Shown here one piece after another: positions 1-15,100 of a stretch of 64,000 nt of DNA; the stretch's first letter is position 1; each line of letters starts with the position of its first letter. Source of the stretch: Amyelois transitella (Eukaryota > Arthropoda > Insecta > Lepidoptera > Pyralidae); contig NC_083533.1 in the NCBI RefSeq assembly GCF_032362555.1, positions 2,671,001-2,735,000 on the forward strand, written 5' to 3'. The notes beneath the pieces were generated by a model. That model worked only from the letters and a program-made list of their open reading frames with translations, searched no databases and had not been told where the DNA came from. The position numbers and the translations under genes are program-made.

Positions 1-1
1 T

Positions 2-115
2 TACAAAACTTCAAAAATAGTCATTGGTACATGGCCGAGTTGGGATTCGAACCTGTGCATTTCTGCGCATCACTCACCGGTCACCTTACCAATTCGACCA
101 CCGACGCTGTTGAAC
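2..115 (-). mobile_element. SINE-G head (tRNA-like)
   Basis: On the minus strand: GGTGGTCGAATTGGTAAGG (box A-like) and CAGGTTCGAATCCCAACTC (box B). The long insert between boxes and lack of a closing stem argue against a working tRNA. Confidence 0.6.
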
Positions 116-150
116 CTACATAATACTTAAAAGAGGGGTGTTACACTTAC

Positions 151-3100
151 AAGCATCTCCTCAAACCGCCTCTGCAGCTGATCATCGTTGAGAGCGTTGA
201 TTTTGTTCGTGTACTCCGCGGCGGCCGAGCGCTCGTCATCCTCGGCCCGGGGCTCCGCCCCCCGCGGGACCGTGTCGTACCCGCGGTCCGGACCCCCGCT
301 CGGCTTCTTCGGCCTCCCGAACCATGTGTCCAGCTGTTGGCAAGAGAGAATTGTATTTTAGTGTTAATCAAATAAGTAGAGAGAACATACATACATACAA
401 ACATTAAATCACGCCTCTTTCCCGGAGGGGTAGGCAGGGACTATATCTTTCCACTTGCCACGATCTCTGCACACTTCCCTCGCTTCATCCACATTAATAA
501 CTGTCTTCATGCAAGCTCGGCGGTTTCGGGTACTCTTGACCTGACCCTTTGCCAGGACGTCCTATATTTGATCAAGATACGTTCGTCTAGGCCTTCCCAC
601 TCCGACCTTTCCCTCCACACTCTGACTTCACACACTTGTTTCTATTTATATTTTTATATCCACGTAACCAGAAAGGCATTGTGGCCATCGTTAAATAACA
701 ATAACGTAATCATTGTCCATTCTGCTGGTAGATAATTGTTGGCGTCACCACTTCAAGCGATAAGGGATGAGGGGTCTATGCTCCTTTAATTTTTTTTTGT
801 GCTTTTAGTATGTCTAACACCGTGTGGTTCCCGGCACCAATACAAAAAAGAATAGGACCACTCCATCTCTTTCCCATGGATGTCGTAAAAGGCGACTAAG
901 GGATAGGCTTACAAACTTGGGATTCTTTTTTTAGGCGATGGGCTAGCAACCTGTCACTATTTAGATCTCAATTTTATCATTAAGCCAAATAGCTGAACGT
1001 GGCCGAACAGTCTTTTCAAGACTGTTGGCTCTGTCTACCCCACAAGGTATAGAGACGTGACCATATGTATGTATTTAGTATGTCTAAAAACACTCGCACG
1101 TCAATCACCTTTTAATCCAAAACAAAATTAGAAATCGTTTTATCCATTTGAGAGCTAAGATGCCACAGACGGACAGACATGTCCAACTTAACTTATAACA
1201 TATAACTTTTTCCGTCGGGGGTTAAAAGAGGTTTAAAGGAGGATAGACCCCCATGCTGTGGTGTTAAACAATTGGTGAATGAAGACCGAATCGCGGCGAA
1301 TATACTCGAGTGATAGAGCAATGATAGAGGATATTGATAATTTTATCGAGTGTTTTTAGCTTAACCCCCGGTGCAAGATATGTGTTATAAGTAAAAGTAT
1401 CGGAGGTTTATTTTAAAAACATATAGAATATTAATATAAAAACATATAGAATTAACCATTATGTTTCTAGATTTTATCAAATTTGTTTATATGAACATTT
1501 TTTTTTTATCATCCTTACTCTAATTAAACGTATTTTTCAAAACATTTCTGATAAAATAACATAAAAAATAATACATACACTGTTCGATTTATCAATTTAT
1601 GTTAAAAAAAAATCCGTACCTTAGAAAACTTAAGTCCACACATAAGTCTTTTTGCTTACACATCACAAAATAGTTAATTTTTATAATAATATCTCACACA
1701 CTACATACACACTCACATTTGAAAACAATCACTGACTTTTTAAATCACAATATTAAAATTATGCAAGTTTCGCATCAAATAATTTTACTGCAAACTTATC
1801 GCTTTTATGCGCATGTATCCACGATAAATTTTATAAAAAAAGAAAACTGTTTTGTTTTAATAATTCTTTTTTCCGGAAACTTTAGTATTTATGCCATTCG
1901 TTTTTCTATGATGTAAAAATGGTCTGTTCTTAAACCACTATATCAAAATTAAAAACAAAACTATAACCCTATGTAAACAAACACTAAATCGAAGTTATTT
2001 TTTAAAGTAAACCCGCGTAATTTTGAAAAAAGAACTTCTTTTTTTTTAGTTTTTTAACATTCACATAATGAGTGCTCTTGACGAATAGTCGTTAACTAAT
2101 CGTGAAATTAACTCGGTGAGGTCGCTCCATTGTGCATTGTCGCCCTTTTAGGGCTCTGAATCGATGTCAACGTAATCGATTAGTTTGGTAACGATTTCGT
2201 AATGCTCATTGTTATTTGCAATAACTTTTTAACAGCTTACTTATTAAAATTCTTAGCGAATATGATCAAAAATGCATTTTGGATGAATAAGGCTCTTCGT
2301 TTCATCCTTATTTTTCTGTCAAAACTTTACGGTGGTTAAGGAGATGGTTAAGTTTATCACTGGCGATATCATGAAATTTTTTTTGTTGTGTGTCTCTTGA
2401 GCAGGGCAGGTGACGAAAAAACAGTTAATATAGATGTTAATAATATAAGTAGATAGGTACACTCTTGAATAAATTAGGTGTTAATTATATACGAGTATAC
2501 CCATGCATATACACATTGACTACTCACCGAGAATGGAGATCTCTCCCTAACAAAATCTCCGACAACTTTAATGGTATCCATTATCACGCATTCACTGTAT
2601 ACACATCACTTTATATTTCTTTATTGCAAAAAAAAAACTAAAATATTTTAGGACGACTCACTTTAGAAAATATAAATTTATTCATAGATTCATTAAAACT
2701 GCAATATAAATATGTTATATTTTTTATATCATAACAGTGTATACCAGGACTTCCAAAAAAAAAAAGCAAAAAAATTATGGAATGAAACTTTAAACAAAAA
2801 ACTTCTAATTAAGAACAAAAATCTTTTAATAAAAAAGGCTAACATGGACATCGTCTAAGGAAAAACAACATTTAGGACTGTTTTTATATTAGCTTGTGAA
2901 AGAAAAACATCCGACAAACTCGTATATCTTCTCTTACATAAAACCCTACCGTTCGGAAAGGAGGGTTATGTATGTGTCCTAAATCTTTGAATTGGATGGA
3001 TTAGACTAAGAACTGATAAAACAAAAAAACTTAAATCACAAAATCACCTAGCCGTAAGGAACGCGATCACCTTCTCACACAGAATAAACACAGATTTTGA

Positions 3101-6100
3101 GAACACTCGCATTGCAAGATAGTTATTGCGAAAGTGCCCAGAATAGTACCCACTCAAATGCTATTATTGGCGCGAAAAAGTGACACTTTTCTCAGAGCCG
3201 ACGCTTTTACGTCACGCTTAATTTTATGGTTCACTTTTTAAATGTAAATAGATATCATCACGTCTTTATGCAGCGGGTAGACGGAGCCTCATGATAAGCA
3301 CGTATTGGCGTAATAGTATAGGGTTCAATGCGATAGTGAAGAAACAAGGTGAGGAAGCTTAAAAATAGTTTATCCCTTGCGGGGTAGACAGCGCCAACAG
3401 TTTTGAAAAAACAGAAAGGCCACGTTGCTGTTAAAGGAGCAATATTTGTTTATATACCGATCTATATTTATATAATTTATAATTTACGCATGGATGTCGC
3501 AAAATGCTTCTAAGGGATAGACTAGATAACTATAGAATTTTCTTTAAGGCGATGTCCTGTCACTATTTGAATCTCAATTCCATCATTAGTCCATGCGAGA
3601 ACGGCTGGCTCTCTCAGCCCCTTATAAAAAACGTGATTATATGTGTTATGTTGTAAGTATTCCAAATTCTACGATCTGAACTGTACCCCATGACAGGTAT
3701 AAACATACAAATCGTCACGTTGCAATGATGTTATAGCCATTTGGAGTGATTCCAATGTGGCGTTTCATGGAAACAATGTTACTTTTGCGACGCTGACATC
3801 ATTCTCATGTTGAGATAATAAACTCATAATAACTGCATGCAAATTTCTGTTAATGATAAATTGATAAAGTGAAGGCTAATAAACTTTGGATTACTCTATA
3901 GTCGATGGGCTAGCAACCACTGTCACTGTTTGAATCTCAATTCCATCATTAAGCCATACAGCCGAATGTGGCCCTTCAGTCTTTTCTAAACAGTTGGCTC
4001 CGTCTACCTCACAAGGGATATAGACGTGATTATATGTATGTATGCACCTACTTTGGGCAGCGTTAAAGTAACCTAATCATGTAAGAGTGTCAGTTCTGTA
4101 CTATTCTAAATTCTGTGACAATACTCCCAATTTATCCACTAACTTCCCGCACCATATGGGAAGCGGAAATTTCCTAGGTGTTCCCAGAAGGACATCACTA
4201 GCCTATGGAAAAATATTTAAAGCCAGGGTAAAGGTTTTAAAGGAAACCTTATATAACTATCGATTAGGCGTTGAGGAGTTTAAATTTTTTTTTTATAAAA
4301 ACACTCACAAACATTTAATGGAATCTAACACAAATTTTTTAAGCAATATAGATATTAAAAGATAAATTGAAAACAACACTATCACGAACTATAATAATAT
4401 TTACGATATCGAGACTTCGACCGATACGATAGATTTTAAAATTGGAACTGGCGCTTACCGTATGCGCTTGCGTCGATGGTTCATATTCATAGTCTAAACC
4501 TGAAGTCTAACCTTGACATTGACAATAAAGATGGCGGAAATTACAATCTCATGTGTTGATTGATGTCTGTTTGCTTATGGCTTCAACAAGGTGAAACTTT
4601 ATGACATTTATCTTTGGAATTTATCTCATAATTTTTATTATGTGCTTGTAACTTGATTGAGCCTTGCTTGGTGCTAGAGTAAATATTAATATACGTTACT
4701 ATCTAATAACTAACTACTTTAGATGTACGGAGCACGTTTCAGTGGCGCAAATCTAATAGTTTCTTCCTCCTCGTAATTTGTTAAACTAATTTTCTCGGAC
4801 GGATCGGAATCCTCAATCTGTAAATTTTGCGAATGATACACTAAAACCTACATTTAAAATCTTTATACTAATAATTTAAAAAACATAAAAAATATACATT
4901 TTGATAAACAAATGCCATCCGGACTTTTGAATCAAGATCAAAAAAACCCAGCACCCAATCCAAATTTGGAATGAGTTCATTTAAGAAGATGGCCAAAGAT
5001 GTATAATGTACATTCATACATAAAGTCACGCCTCTTTCCCGGAGGTGTAGGCAGATACTACATCTTTTTACTTGCCACGATCCCTGCAAAATTATTTCGC
5101 TTCATCCACATTCATAACTCTCTTCATGCAAGCTCGTCGATTTCGGGTGACCTGACCTTTCACCGGGACGTCACCGATTTGATCAAGGTACATTCGTCTT
5201 GACCTTCCTATTCGACGGTAAAATGTTAACGATCAAATATTTATATTAATTAGACCGAGGCTCCTTATCGGGACATTTAGGTCCAGACCAGAATCATTCC
5301 GAAACTAGACTATAGATGCGACCGCGCCTAATTACGATCATTACAAGTGATCCACACAGTAATTAGCATGTAGGACAAGCTTCCCGCATGTTTGTCTATG
5401 CTTCTCTTTCTATCATTTATCTTTGATTATAGCTGTCTCTGTCTTCTCAGCTGTGGTCGATTTGAAACACTGGATTTTGAACAGTTTTCGTAGATAAAAA
5501 AAACAGACTTCGAAAAAAATCTATTTTAACAAACTTTTAAATATACATACATACATATAATCACATCTATATCCCTTACAGGGTAGACAGAGCCAACACT
5601 CTAAAAATACTGATAGACCACGATCAGCGGTTTGGCTTACTGATAGAAGTGTGATTCATATAAAGATACAGTTTGCTAGCCCTTCGCCTAAAAGAAGAAT
5701 CCCAAGTTTATAAGCCTATCCCTTAGTCGCTTTTTACGACATCCGTGGGTAAGACAAAGAGTGGTCCTATTCTTTCTTCTATTGTTGCCGAGAACCACAC
5801 GGCAGTTTAACTTTTAAATTTAGAGGGAACAATTGAAAATTATCAATAAACACTAACTTCTGCCTGGTTTCTTTGCCTTCGTGAGAATTCCCGAAATTCG
5901 TGTTTATATAAATAAACTGATACATCCGTAAGAAATCATCTCAATCATAGAAAAGAAAAATAAATGGCGTACGCTGCAGCGCTCGCATAAAATAATCGTT
6001 TATCGCAAATCCCACACACAACATTTTTTATAAATAAAGCGTGAAGGGGTACTCAACAAACCAACAAATATACAAATTCACTTTCGCATTTTTAATATTA

Positions 6101-9100
6101 GACTGTGTATATATGACTAATATCTATGGCACGGCACGGTTACATCATGACAGAGAATAGAATATTGATAACATATACATATTGAGGAACACGTTTTGTA
6201 TTTAGGTTTGTTTTGTTTTGTGCCGTGTGGTTACCGGCACCAATAAAAAGAAGAAAAAAAAAGAATAGGACCACTCTAACTCTTTCCCATGGATGTCGTA
6301 AAAGGCGACTAAGGAACGGGATTATAGACTTGGGTGTTCTTTTAGGCGATGGGCTAGCAACCTGTCACTATTTGTTACTATTCTACGTTCGTCACTGCAT
6401 AACACTACTTTTTGCGGAAAGTCGAGTAAAAACAAGTCTAGTTCCGGCCAGCTAGCGCGCTGCGACCGCGCACACGGGGCCCTAAGAAATCGTGACCTGG
6501 ATAAGGTCAAACGAAATAGCTAACGGAACCACTACCAGTTCACCATAAATCTTCAAGTCTTGATTTATATTTAAAATATTTATCGATGTTCGTATCCGAA
6601 GTTTCAACATAGCTTTTGAATGCAACATATGAGGAATGAGGAATACCAAATAATGGGATTTTTTCTCATAGTATATTCCCAATGGTGCGACTCAAAATAA
6701 GTTTACTGGCATGCATAAACTTAAATTATAGAGTAGACAAACACTCGATTAATTACTTTTTATAATAGATTTAAATTCACCTAGAAATGAAAAGAATAGA
6801 AAAGGGTATGTTAAGATGGTTTGGTCATGTGGAGTGGATGAATGAAAGCAGGTTGACTAAACAGATATACAAGGAGAGTGTGGAGGAAAAGGTCGGAGTG
6901 GGAAGACCTAGACGAACGTATCTTGATCAAATTAAGGACGTCCTGGCAAAGGATAAGGTCAAGACTACCCGAAACCGCCGAGCTGGCATGAAGAGAGTTA
7001 TGAATGTGGATGAAACGAAAGAAGTATGCAGAGATCGTGGCAAGTGGAAAGATGTAGTCTCTGCCTACACCTCCGGGAAAAGGGCGTGATTTTATGTATG
7101 TATGCGTTTCAACTCAAGTTGGTAAGCAAGATGAGGCCTATGGTGGTGCAAGCTCAAACAATGCCTATTTACTACGTACATATGGTCACGTCTATATCCC
7201 TTGTGGGGAAGACAGAGCCAACAGTCTTGAAAAGACTGATCGGCCACGTTCAGCTATTTGGCTTAATAATAGAATTGAGATCCAAATACTGACAGGTTGC
7301 TAGCCCATCGCCTAAAATAAGAATCTCAAGTTTGTAAGCCTATCTCTTAGTCGCCATTTACGACATCCATTGGAAAGAGATGAATGAATGAATGAATGAA
7401 TAAATTTATTTGCAGGCAAACACGGTAAAAAATACATAGTAGGACAAAAGTATGTCTAGGTTTAACCGAGCAAGCGTGTTGCACCAATAGTTGGCATGCA
7501 AATGTTGAAGTCAATAATGTCTAGGTATTAAAATAAATTACAAATACGATAAAAATTACGTCAATAGTTACAATAATAAAAAAGCATTAATTAAAATTAT
7601 TTGGAATTATTTTGAATTATTTGGTGGCGCTATATGTCAGAACTTAAAACTAAAAAACTCATTAATATTATAAAAGCAATTATTGATAAGTATAGTGTGG
7701 AGTTGTTTTTTAAATTTAGACATTGGCAGTTACCTTATGTTTTCGGACAAATGGTTATATATCCTTATTGCCATGTTATAACTGTTCATTTTGAATGATT
7801 TCGTTGTATGAGGCTGGAAAGCCAGTCGGTTTGGGTATCTTAGTCCAGAAGGATACGATATTTTTTTAAATAATTGTATGTTATTCTTTACAAATATGCA
7901 GATGTCCAATATATACATAGAAGTCAATGTCAATATTTTTAATTTTTTAAATAATGGTCTACAGCTATCTAATGGTTTGGCACCACATAAGGCTCTAACA
8001 CATTTTTTCTGTATTAGGAAAACATCATCGACATTAACAGAATTTCCCCAAATGACTAGTCCATACCGCAGAGCCGAGCAAACATGACCGTGGTAAACAA
8101 GGAGTGCTGTATCTTGACCACAAGTAATTCTTAACCGATATAGAGCGTAAACAAAACGGTTTAATCTTTGGCTTAAGTATTCAACATGCTCTTTCCACGA
8201 TAAATGTTTGTCAAGCATAATGCCCAAAAACTTTGTCGAAACACACTCCTTAATTAGGTTGCCATTGTACGCTATGGACAGGTTCTGAGGTCTACCATTC
8301 TTATTTATATATTGTAAGTAAGTTGTTTTAGATAAGTTTACATATAGGTTATTATCTTCCAGACATTTTACTATTTTGCATATACATACATACATACATA
8401 AAATCACGCCTCTTTCCCGGAGGGGTAGGCAGAGACTACCTCTTTCCACTTGCCACGATCTCTGCATACTTCTTTCGCTTCGTCCACATTCATAACTCTC
8501 TTCATACAAGCTCGGCGGTTTCGGGTACTTTTGACCTGACCCTTTACCAGGACGTCCTTAATTTGATCAAGATACGTTCGTCTAGGTCTTCCCACTCCGA
8601 CCTTTCCCTCCACACTCTCCTTGTATATCTGCTTAGTCAACCTGCTTTCATTCATCCTCTCCACATGACCGAACCATCTTAACATACCCTTTTCTATTCC
8701 TGTAACTACATCTTCTTTCACATCACAACATTCCCTTATCACGCTGTTCCTTATCCTGTCACTCAATTTCACACCCATCATACTCCTTAACGCTCTCATT
8801 TCCACTGCATTTATTCTGCTTTCATGCTTCTTTTGCCATACCCAACTTTCACTCCCATATAGTATCCCTATTTTGCATATAGTGTCATTAATTTCTTTCT
8901 CATAATTACAATCTGCTCTCTTGTGAAAAACAATAGTTAGGTCATCAGCAAACAGTATACATGGATAAGATGTGATTGTTGGCAACTCATTTATGTAGAG
9001 AATAAACAGGAGAGGCCCGAGTACACTGCCTTGAGGTACACCTACTTTATTTGTTGTAATTGATGATCGGAAAACTTTAAACTCTAAATCGCCATTGAAA

Positions 9101-12100
9101 TTATTAACCTCTTAAAATTATTAACACATTGGGTTCTTGCATCAAGGTAAACCTCTGATACCATATCGCTCAAGTTTCGCTAATAGAGTTTCATGACATA
9201 CGAAATCAAAGGCGCGTGTCATGTCAAATTGTACGGAAGTTACTGGGACTCTAATATCCATATTATTAGCAATTTGCTTTACAAAGGAAAAGCAAGCAGT
9301 TGTTGTAGATCCTCCCCTCCGGAAGCCATGTTGTTCAGGTCTTATAATTTGAAATTTTTCGAGAAATGAAGTTAATAAAATAAGTTAGATGGAGTGGTCC
9401 TATTCTTTTTTGTATTGGTGCCGGGAACCACACGGCACAATGTCTATTTATTTTTTCGAGTAAACAGTATATAATGCCTATTTACTGTTTACTCGAAAAT
9501 CCCTAAGTTATATGTATGTATCGGGAAAGAGAGACGAGACGGGGACTTGACCAAAGGTGTAAAATTGCAGGAATAGAAAGGACGCCAAATCTATCAAGTA
9601 ATTCAGATTTCTGCTCATTCATTCATTCAGTCAACCTTTGCAAATCTGACAATAGATTTCTACTGGTCAATAGTTCAGACGAGGCCGCCGTACATTTTGG
9701 GTAAGTTATTAGCATTATACTACTGACCTTCGATTTAAGGTTGCTTGAATATTTGAAGACGTTTTAATGTCACAAAGTTACTTATTAAATCGGACGTGGC
9801 ATTTCAGTCTTTTCTGTGGCTGTTGGCTGTCTACCCCGTTAAGGACGAAGACGTGGCGTATGTGTATAAGTTAGTTATCTATTTAATTTTCACCACCAGA
9901 ACCACAAGAGTGAAAGGCCACATTCAGCTCGGCTTTATGATGGAATTATAATTCAAATAGTGACAGGTTTCTAGCCCATCGCCTACAAGAGGAATCCCAT
10001 GTTTATAAGCCTGTCCCTTAGTCGCCTTTTATAACACCGTGGGAAAGATATGAAGTGGTTCTATACTAAAGTGGCGGAAACCACACGGCATATTAATATA
10101 TACATACACTCATAAATACAAACACACATACATACTACAAAATATACATACATACCAAGAAATGTATCATTTATTTTTTTGTGCAATTAAGACTTTACAA
10201 ACAAACATACATACACACATAAATACATTCATACGAAATGCATGTCAAACTGAGAACCACTTTTTATAGCGGCTAATGACTACACTTTTTAATTCTTTTG
10301 AGCTTGTTTATGACTCAAATTGTTTAATGCAGAGATAAACACTCCTACGCATAGCAGGTGAGCTAAACAGTCGGCACTGACCTAAGTGATGTCACAATGA
10401 TATCATCTTAGCATACAGATCGATTCTATTACAGAAATTTCATCACTCAAATTCACCTTCAAAATTTTTATTCATTATTATTGGACACTTCATATCGCTT
10501 AATAATTGTCATATCTTTTGGTTTAACAACATTGGTTGACGTCAAATAAATTACTTGAAACTAAGTTTACCGCCGCTTACAAAGCCTGTAAACTTAGTTT
10601 CAAGCCTGTCTGTCTGTCTGTCTGTGCAGAAGCAACAGCTTCTTCTGCACAGACGCTTTGTAACTTCACAACTAACACATACTTGGAATAGAAATGTGAA
10701 AAGTAATGTCTTGGCGTGATTAAACGCCTAGTGGTGTTAAGTCACATCCAGTGCAATCTGAGCACTGTATTGTACCAAAAAAAATGAGTTCTGGACCAAC
10801 ACGATGAAGTGACAGGAATTTAAGAAATAGGTATCACAGATAAATAATAAATAAATAAATACCAAAGTGCCGTGTGGTTCCCGGCACCAATACAAAAAAG
10901 AATAGGACCTCTCCATCTCTTTCCCATGGATGTCGTAAAAGGCGACTAAGGGATAGGCTTACAAACATGGGATTCTTTTTTAGGCGATGGGCTAGCAACC
11001 TATCACTATTTGAATCTCAATTCTATCATTAAGCCAAATAGCTGAACGCGGCCATTCAGTCTTTTCAAGACTGTTGGCTCTGTCTAGCCCACAGAGGATA
11101 TAGACATGACCATATGTATGTATGTATGTAGTATGTATACCAAACTTGTGTGTCGAGATATTTATATAGAACACTATAAGATAGATTACTTTGAGCAAGA
11201 TCCATATGAAATAGTATATGATAGTTACCTAGATCAAATTAAGAACGTCCTGGCAGAAGGTCACGTCAAAAGTAGTCGAAACCGCCGAGCTTGCATGAAG
11301 AGAGTTATGAATGTGGATGAAGCGAAAGAAGTATGCAGAGATCGTGGCAAGTGGAAAGATGTAGTCTCTGCCTGCCGCTCCGGGATAAGGCGTGAATATA
11401 TGTTTGTATATAGATACCATGCGTTGGTTTCCAAGATTTTCCTGGACGTGGGTTGAAAAGACCTCGAAACGTGTCGTGATGTAGCCAAATGCATCGTGAT
11501 CAAAGGGAATGACTCACTTTTTAAATATAATCAGCGTCACTGTCCAAAAAAGTTAGTAGCTACACCACCGATTGCTTATCAAAGTATTAATTTAATTCTT
11601 CATATGCCTAATTCAGCGTGTTAATTGTTAATATTGATCGCGATAGTTAAATGACCTATATGATGAAAACGACTGCTAATTCCTATAGCTTTACAGACTT
11701 TATTCCCTCTTGCCAGGACTTCAAAGAGAACAACATCGCAAAACAATGAAGAAGACTCATCAATCCAGAAGACTGAAAATCAAGATGTCTTTCTCGTGTT
11801 TTTAACAGTCTTTAAATAAAATTCAAAAGTGAATGTCCTATTTCTCACCTTTTTTTGACGCCACGTTTCCCTCCTTTTTAGTCTAGGAACTGTTCCTGCT
11901 CCACTTTTACTAGGATGCATTTTCACTCACACAAGCACTACCTATCACTCATTAATTTAAAAAAAACTGTTACATAGTTCACTTTGGTCTAGAAAATATT
12001 GAAAAAAGCCACATCATTTAAAAACACTGGCACATAAGAAAAAAAAACTAAAACCAAAACCATAAATACATTCGAATAATGATTAAAAAAATACGTGCGA

Positions 12101-15100
12101 CAGTTTAAAAGGCGCGAAATGTACTGAAATATTTCAGGATTCTCGAGTTTTATCGGAATTACAATCAGTGGATACTAGATAGCTATACGATAAGAAGTTA
12201 TTTGAATGAATGTGCACTTAAGATTGATAAGATCTATACATATGCGTCCTCGACTACCCAATAAATAAAGTTAGTGACGAATTGTTTACTTTTAGTCACT
12301 CTTTTTAAGTCTATTATTATACATACTAACAAAATAAAATGGTTGTTTTAAAAATATATTTTCCACCATTTTATTTTCATATTTAGCTCTAAAATAAATT
12401 ATTTCTTTTTTAAATTACGCGTAGCTTAAAGTGCCGTGTGGTTTAAGGCACATAAAAGAAGGACAACTCAATCTTCTTCCCGCAAATGGATGAGACGACT
12501 AAGGGAACAAGCACGAAAGTGCTTAATCTCTACTAAGTGAAAATAAGTGCAAGGGTTACATTTCCTAACAGGGGTTCACTTGAGGCAGGCGACTACTCCT
12601 AAAAACTAAAGTCAAACAAAAGTATCGAAGGAAATAAGTATGTAACAACTGTATGTAAGCGTGTGTTTTTTACCATACATAAAACGTTACATCGACAAAT
12701 ATCTACTTTTATATCCTAACAATTTAAGCCTTTAGTAAAAAAAAAACATGTTAATGGAACGAAATAGACGGACTTTATTCTTTATTTTTGTTATGATTTA
12801 TGTCACCGTGCCCTGTAGTCTAGACACCAAGGAAAATGATCCATTTGCACGAATACGGTCCAATCTAGGTTAGCCTACCCTATAGACTGGGCCAAGGAGA
12901 TGAGCGGGAGTCGCTTCATGCAAAAACTCGACTTACCCACTCCTGGATCGAATCGAATTCCTCCGCAAAAAGAGCTTATTAGTTTCTTAACCTACGTATT
13001 TTCTATTTATTTTTCACATTAAAACTACATTTAAACACTACCTTTCATATTTTCAGTGCTTTATAAAGTTTTTCATTTATTAAAATAAATCTTTTAATAT
13101 ACATAAGAAAATACAGTTACAAAATCTGCTTTAGATATTACGTCACACAGACACGCAGCACAAAATTATTAATTCATGAATAAAAACAATCTTTTGAAAT
13201 CACTGAAAAAAAAACTGGACAGGACAGGCCTTTTCCTTTAAAAAAAAGACACAATTAGCCAATTGGAGGTCTCCTCTCAAGTAGAGGATGAGTTCAAAAT
13301 AAAACTCACCACATATCCAAGGTTTTTCCTCACTTCGTTCAAGAACATCAGTTGCTGCGCACAGGTTTTCATAATTCCTGAAATTCGCGTCCAATTTGGA
13401 CTATCGAAAGTGGGCACAACCAAAAACCGACTGACTTATTACCTCGTATTGTAATTACGCAATTCTACTCCTATTGTGCTGTAAGTTTAGTAAACATTCT
13501 TTCACGCACAATAATTGCAAAAATAGAATGACATCATAAATTTGTGATAGTACAATAATGCTCAACAGATGGTCTTACGGTAAGGGTAAACATCGTGAGG
13601 AATCCTACACATTCGGACAAGTTAATGTGTAACCCAACATGGTATAGATTCCTTTTCCCCCAATGGAGGTATGGAGATTTGAAACCATTCACTAACTTTA
13701 ATATTTAATGGTCTATCTCCTATTATGATCCAATATGAGTTAGATCCTCCTGTTAATGCAACAGAAGTCAGACGGGAGTCGCTTTATGCCAAAAACCTAG
13801 CTCAAAACCAATCGAGGATCGTTGTCACACGAGACAAACCCCAGGGGGAAAAGAAGGGTACTATTTGGCCGACGGCGCTAGCCTGATGATAAATGGAACT
13901 TGGAAATCGCAAAGAAGATAGATAGGTCTCTATAGTAACTACATATTTCCAATGAACATAATACGCTGCTTACTTCTTTAGCATTAAACATTCATCGACT
14001 AAGGACACTCCTGATTTTTTTTATCCGTCTAAGTCTTCCCTTTGAAAATCCCCATTCATACGCGGATTATACATTTGTTAAGTTAACCTGCTATCATTCA
14101 TCTAAATAAAGGGAATGCTGTAGTATTTCTGTCACAATATCTTCTTTCACATCGCAATGGTCTAAATCAATTCAGAAATTTCTAACAATGAATAATTCCG
14201 TAAAAACATTTGTGTAAACATAAATTTAACGAGAAGCATTATGATATATTAATTCGTTACGCCATAATAAACAATTAAACCCAAGGTACGTACCACATAT
14301 CGAACACAATATCGTAACCTTTTCCAAAGCGAGAACCCCATCGAAATCGATCCAGTCGAAATTATCACATTTTCAAGTCACGGATACCAAAAAAAAAAAT
14401 ATAACATTTTATGGAAAAAAATTAATGTCCATAATTTTTTTTAAGACTAATTATTTTAGGGAACTACTCTTAATTCTGTGTATTTTTTGGAACTTGAGTA
14501 AATTTACAATGAACGCACTAAATAAAACATAGTTAAAGTGAAACAGTAGTTACAATACCGATAGTTTTCGTACTAAAAGTGTAACAGTTAGGGACAGTGC
14601 CATTTTTAATGCAAACATCACGTTACTCTGTACCGTTGGCAAAAAAAATACATATTTATACTAGACAACCAACGGGGCTATTATGACACGTTCGACGAAA
14701 TTTTTAAACTATAGCTGTCCTGTTTTACGCCGTTTACCGACGGCGAAACAGCGAGTTTATCGCGCGACAAATATGTCTACGCGCGTGCCATGTTAAGCCC
14801 GCAGAACATAAGTTGGCCCAACACGGCGGTGATTATGTGCAAGTTGTAAGTGCCGTGTGGTTCCCGGCACCAATACAAAAAAGAATAGGACCACTCCATC
14901 TCTTTCCCATGGATGTCGTAAAAGGCGACTAAGGGATAGGCTTATAAAATTGCGATCCTTTTTTTAGGCAATGGGCTAGCAACCTATCACTATTTGGATC
15001 TCAATTCCATCATTAAGCCGAGCAGCTGAACGTGGCCATTCAGTCTTTTCGAGACTATTGGCTCTTTCTACCCCGTAGTAGATATAGACGTGACTATAAC

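Larger units (their letters stand above)
7381..9385 (-). pseudogene. Jockey/CR1-like LINE, broken reverse transcriptase ORF
   Basis: Reading the minus strand: PEQHGFRRGGSTTTA and FDMTRAFDFVCHETLLAKLE (RT motif A), then a disrupted stretch near 9110-9130, then GVPQGSVLGPLLFILYINEL, ILFADDLTIVF (catalytic FADD box), an insertion at 8385-8867, and finally VKCLEDNNLYVNLSKT, FLGIMLDKHLSWKEHV, RYGLVIWG and a stop at 7730-7732. The 5' part (endonuclease) is absent. About 340 bp of 3' sequence ends in a (TTCA)n tail at 7381-7405. Frame breaks make it inactive. Confidence 0.8.

Noticed and set aside
6213-6455. Open frames starting in SINE-A (for example 6213-6455, 22061-22243, 36291-36503)
   Set aside because: The peptides ([11 protein letters not shown] and the like) repeat at every SINE-A copy and are just translated repeat.
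8404-8985. A single 193-codon frame joining FADDLTIVF to the RTE-tail
   Set aside because: The frame crosses a 14-bp target-site duplication; it is two unrelated LINE pieces and not a real fusion protein.
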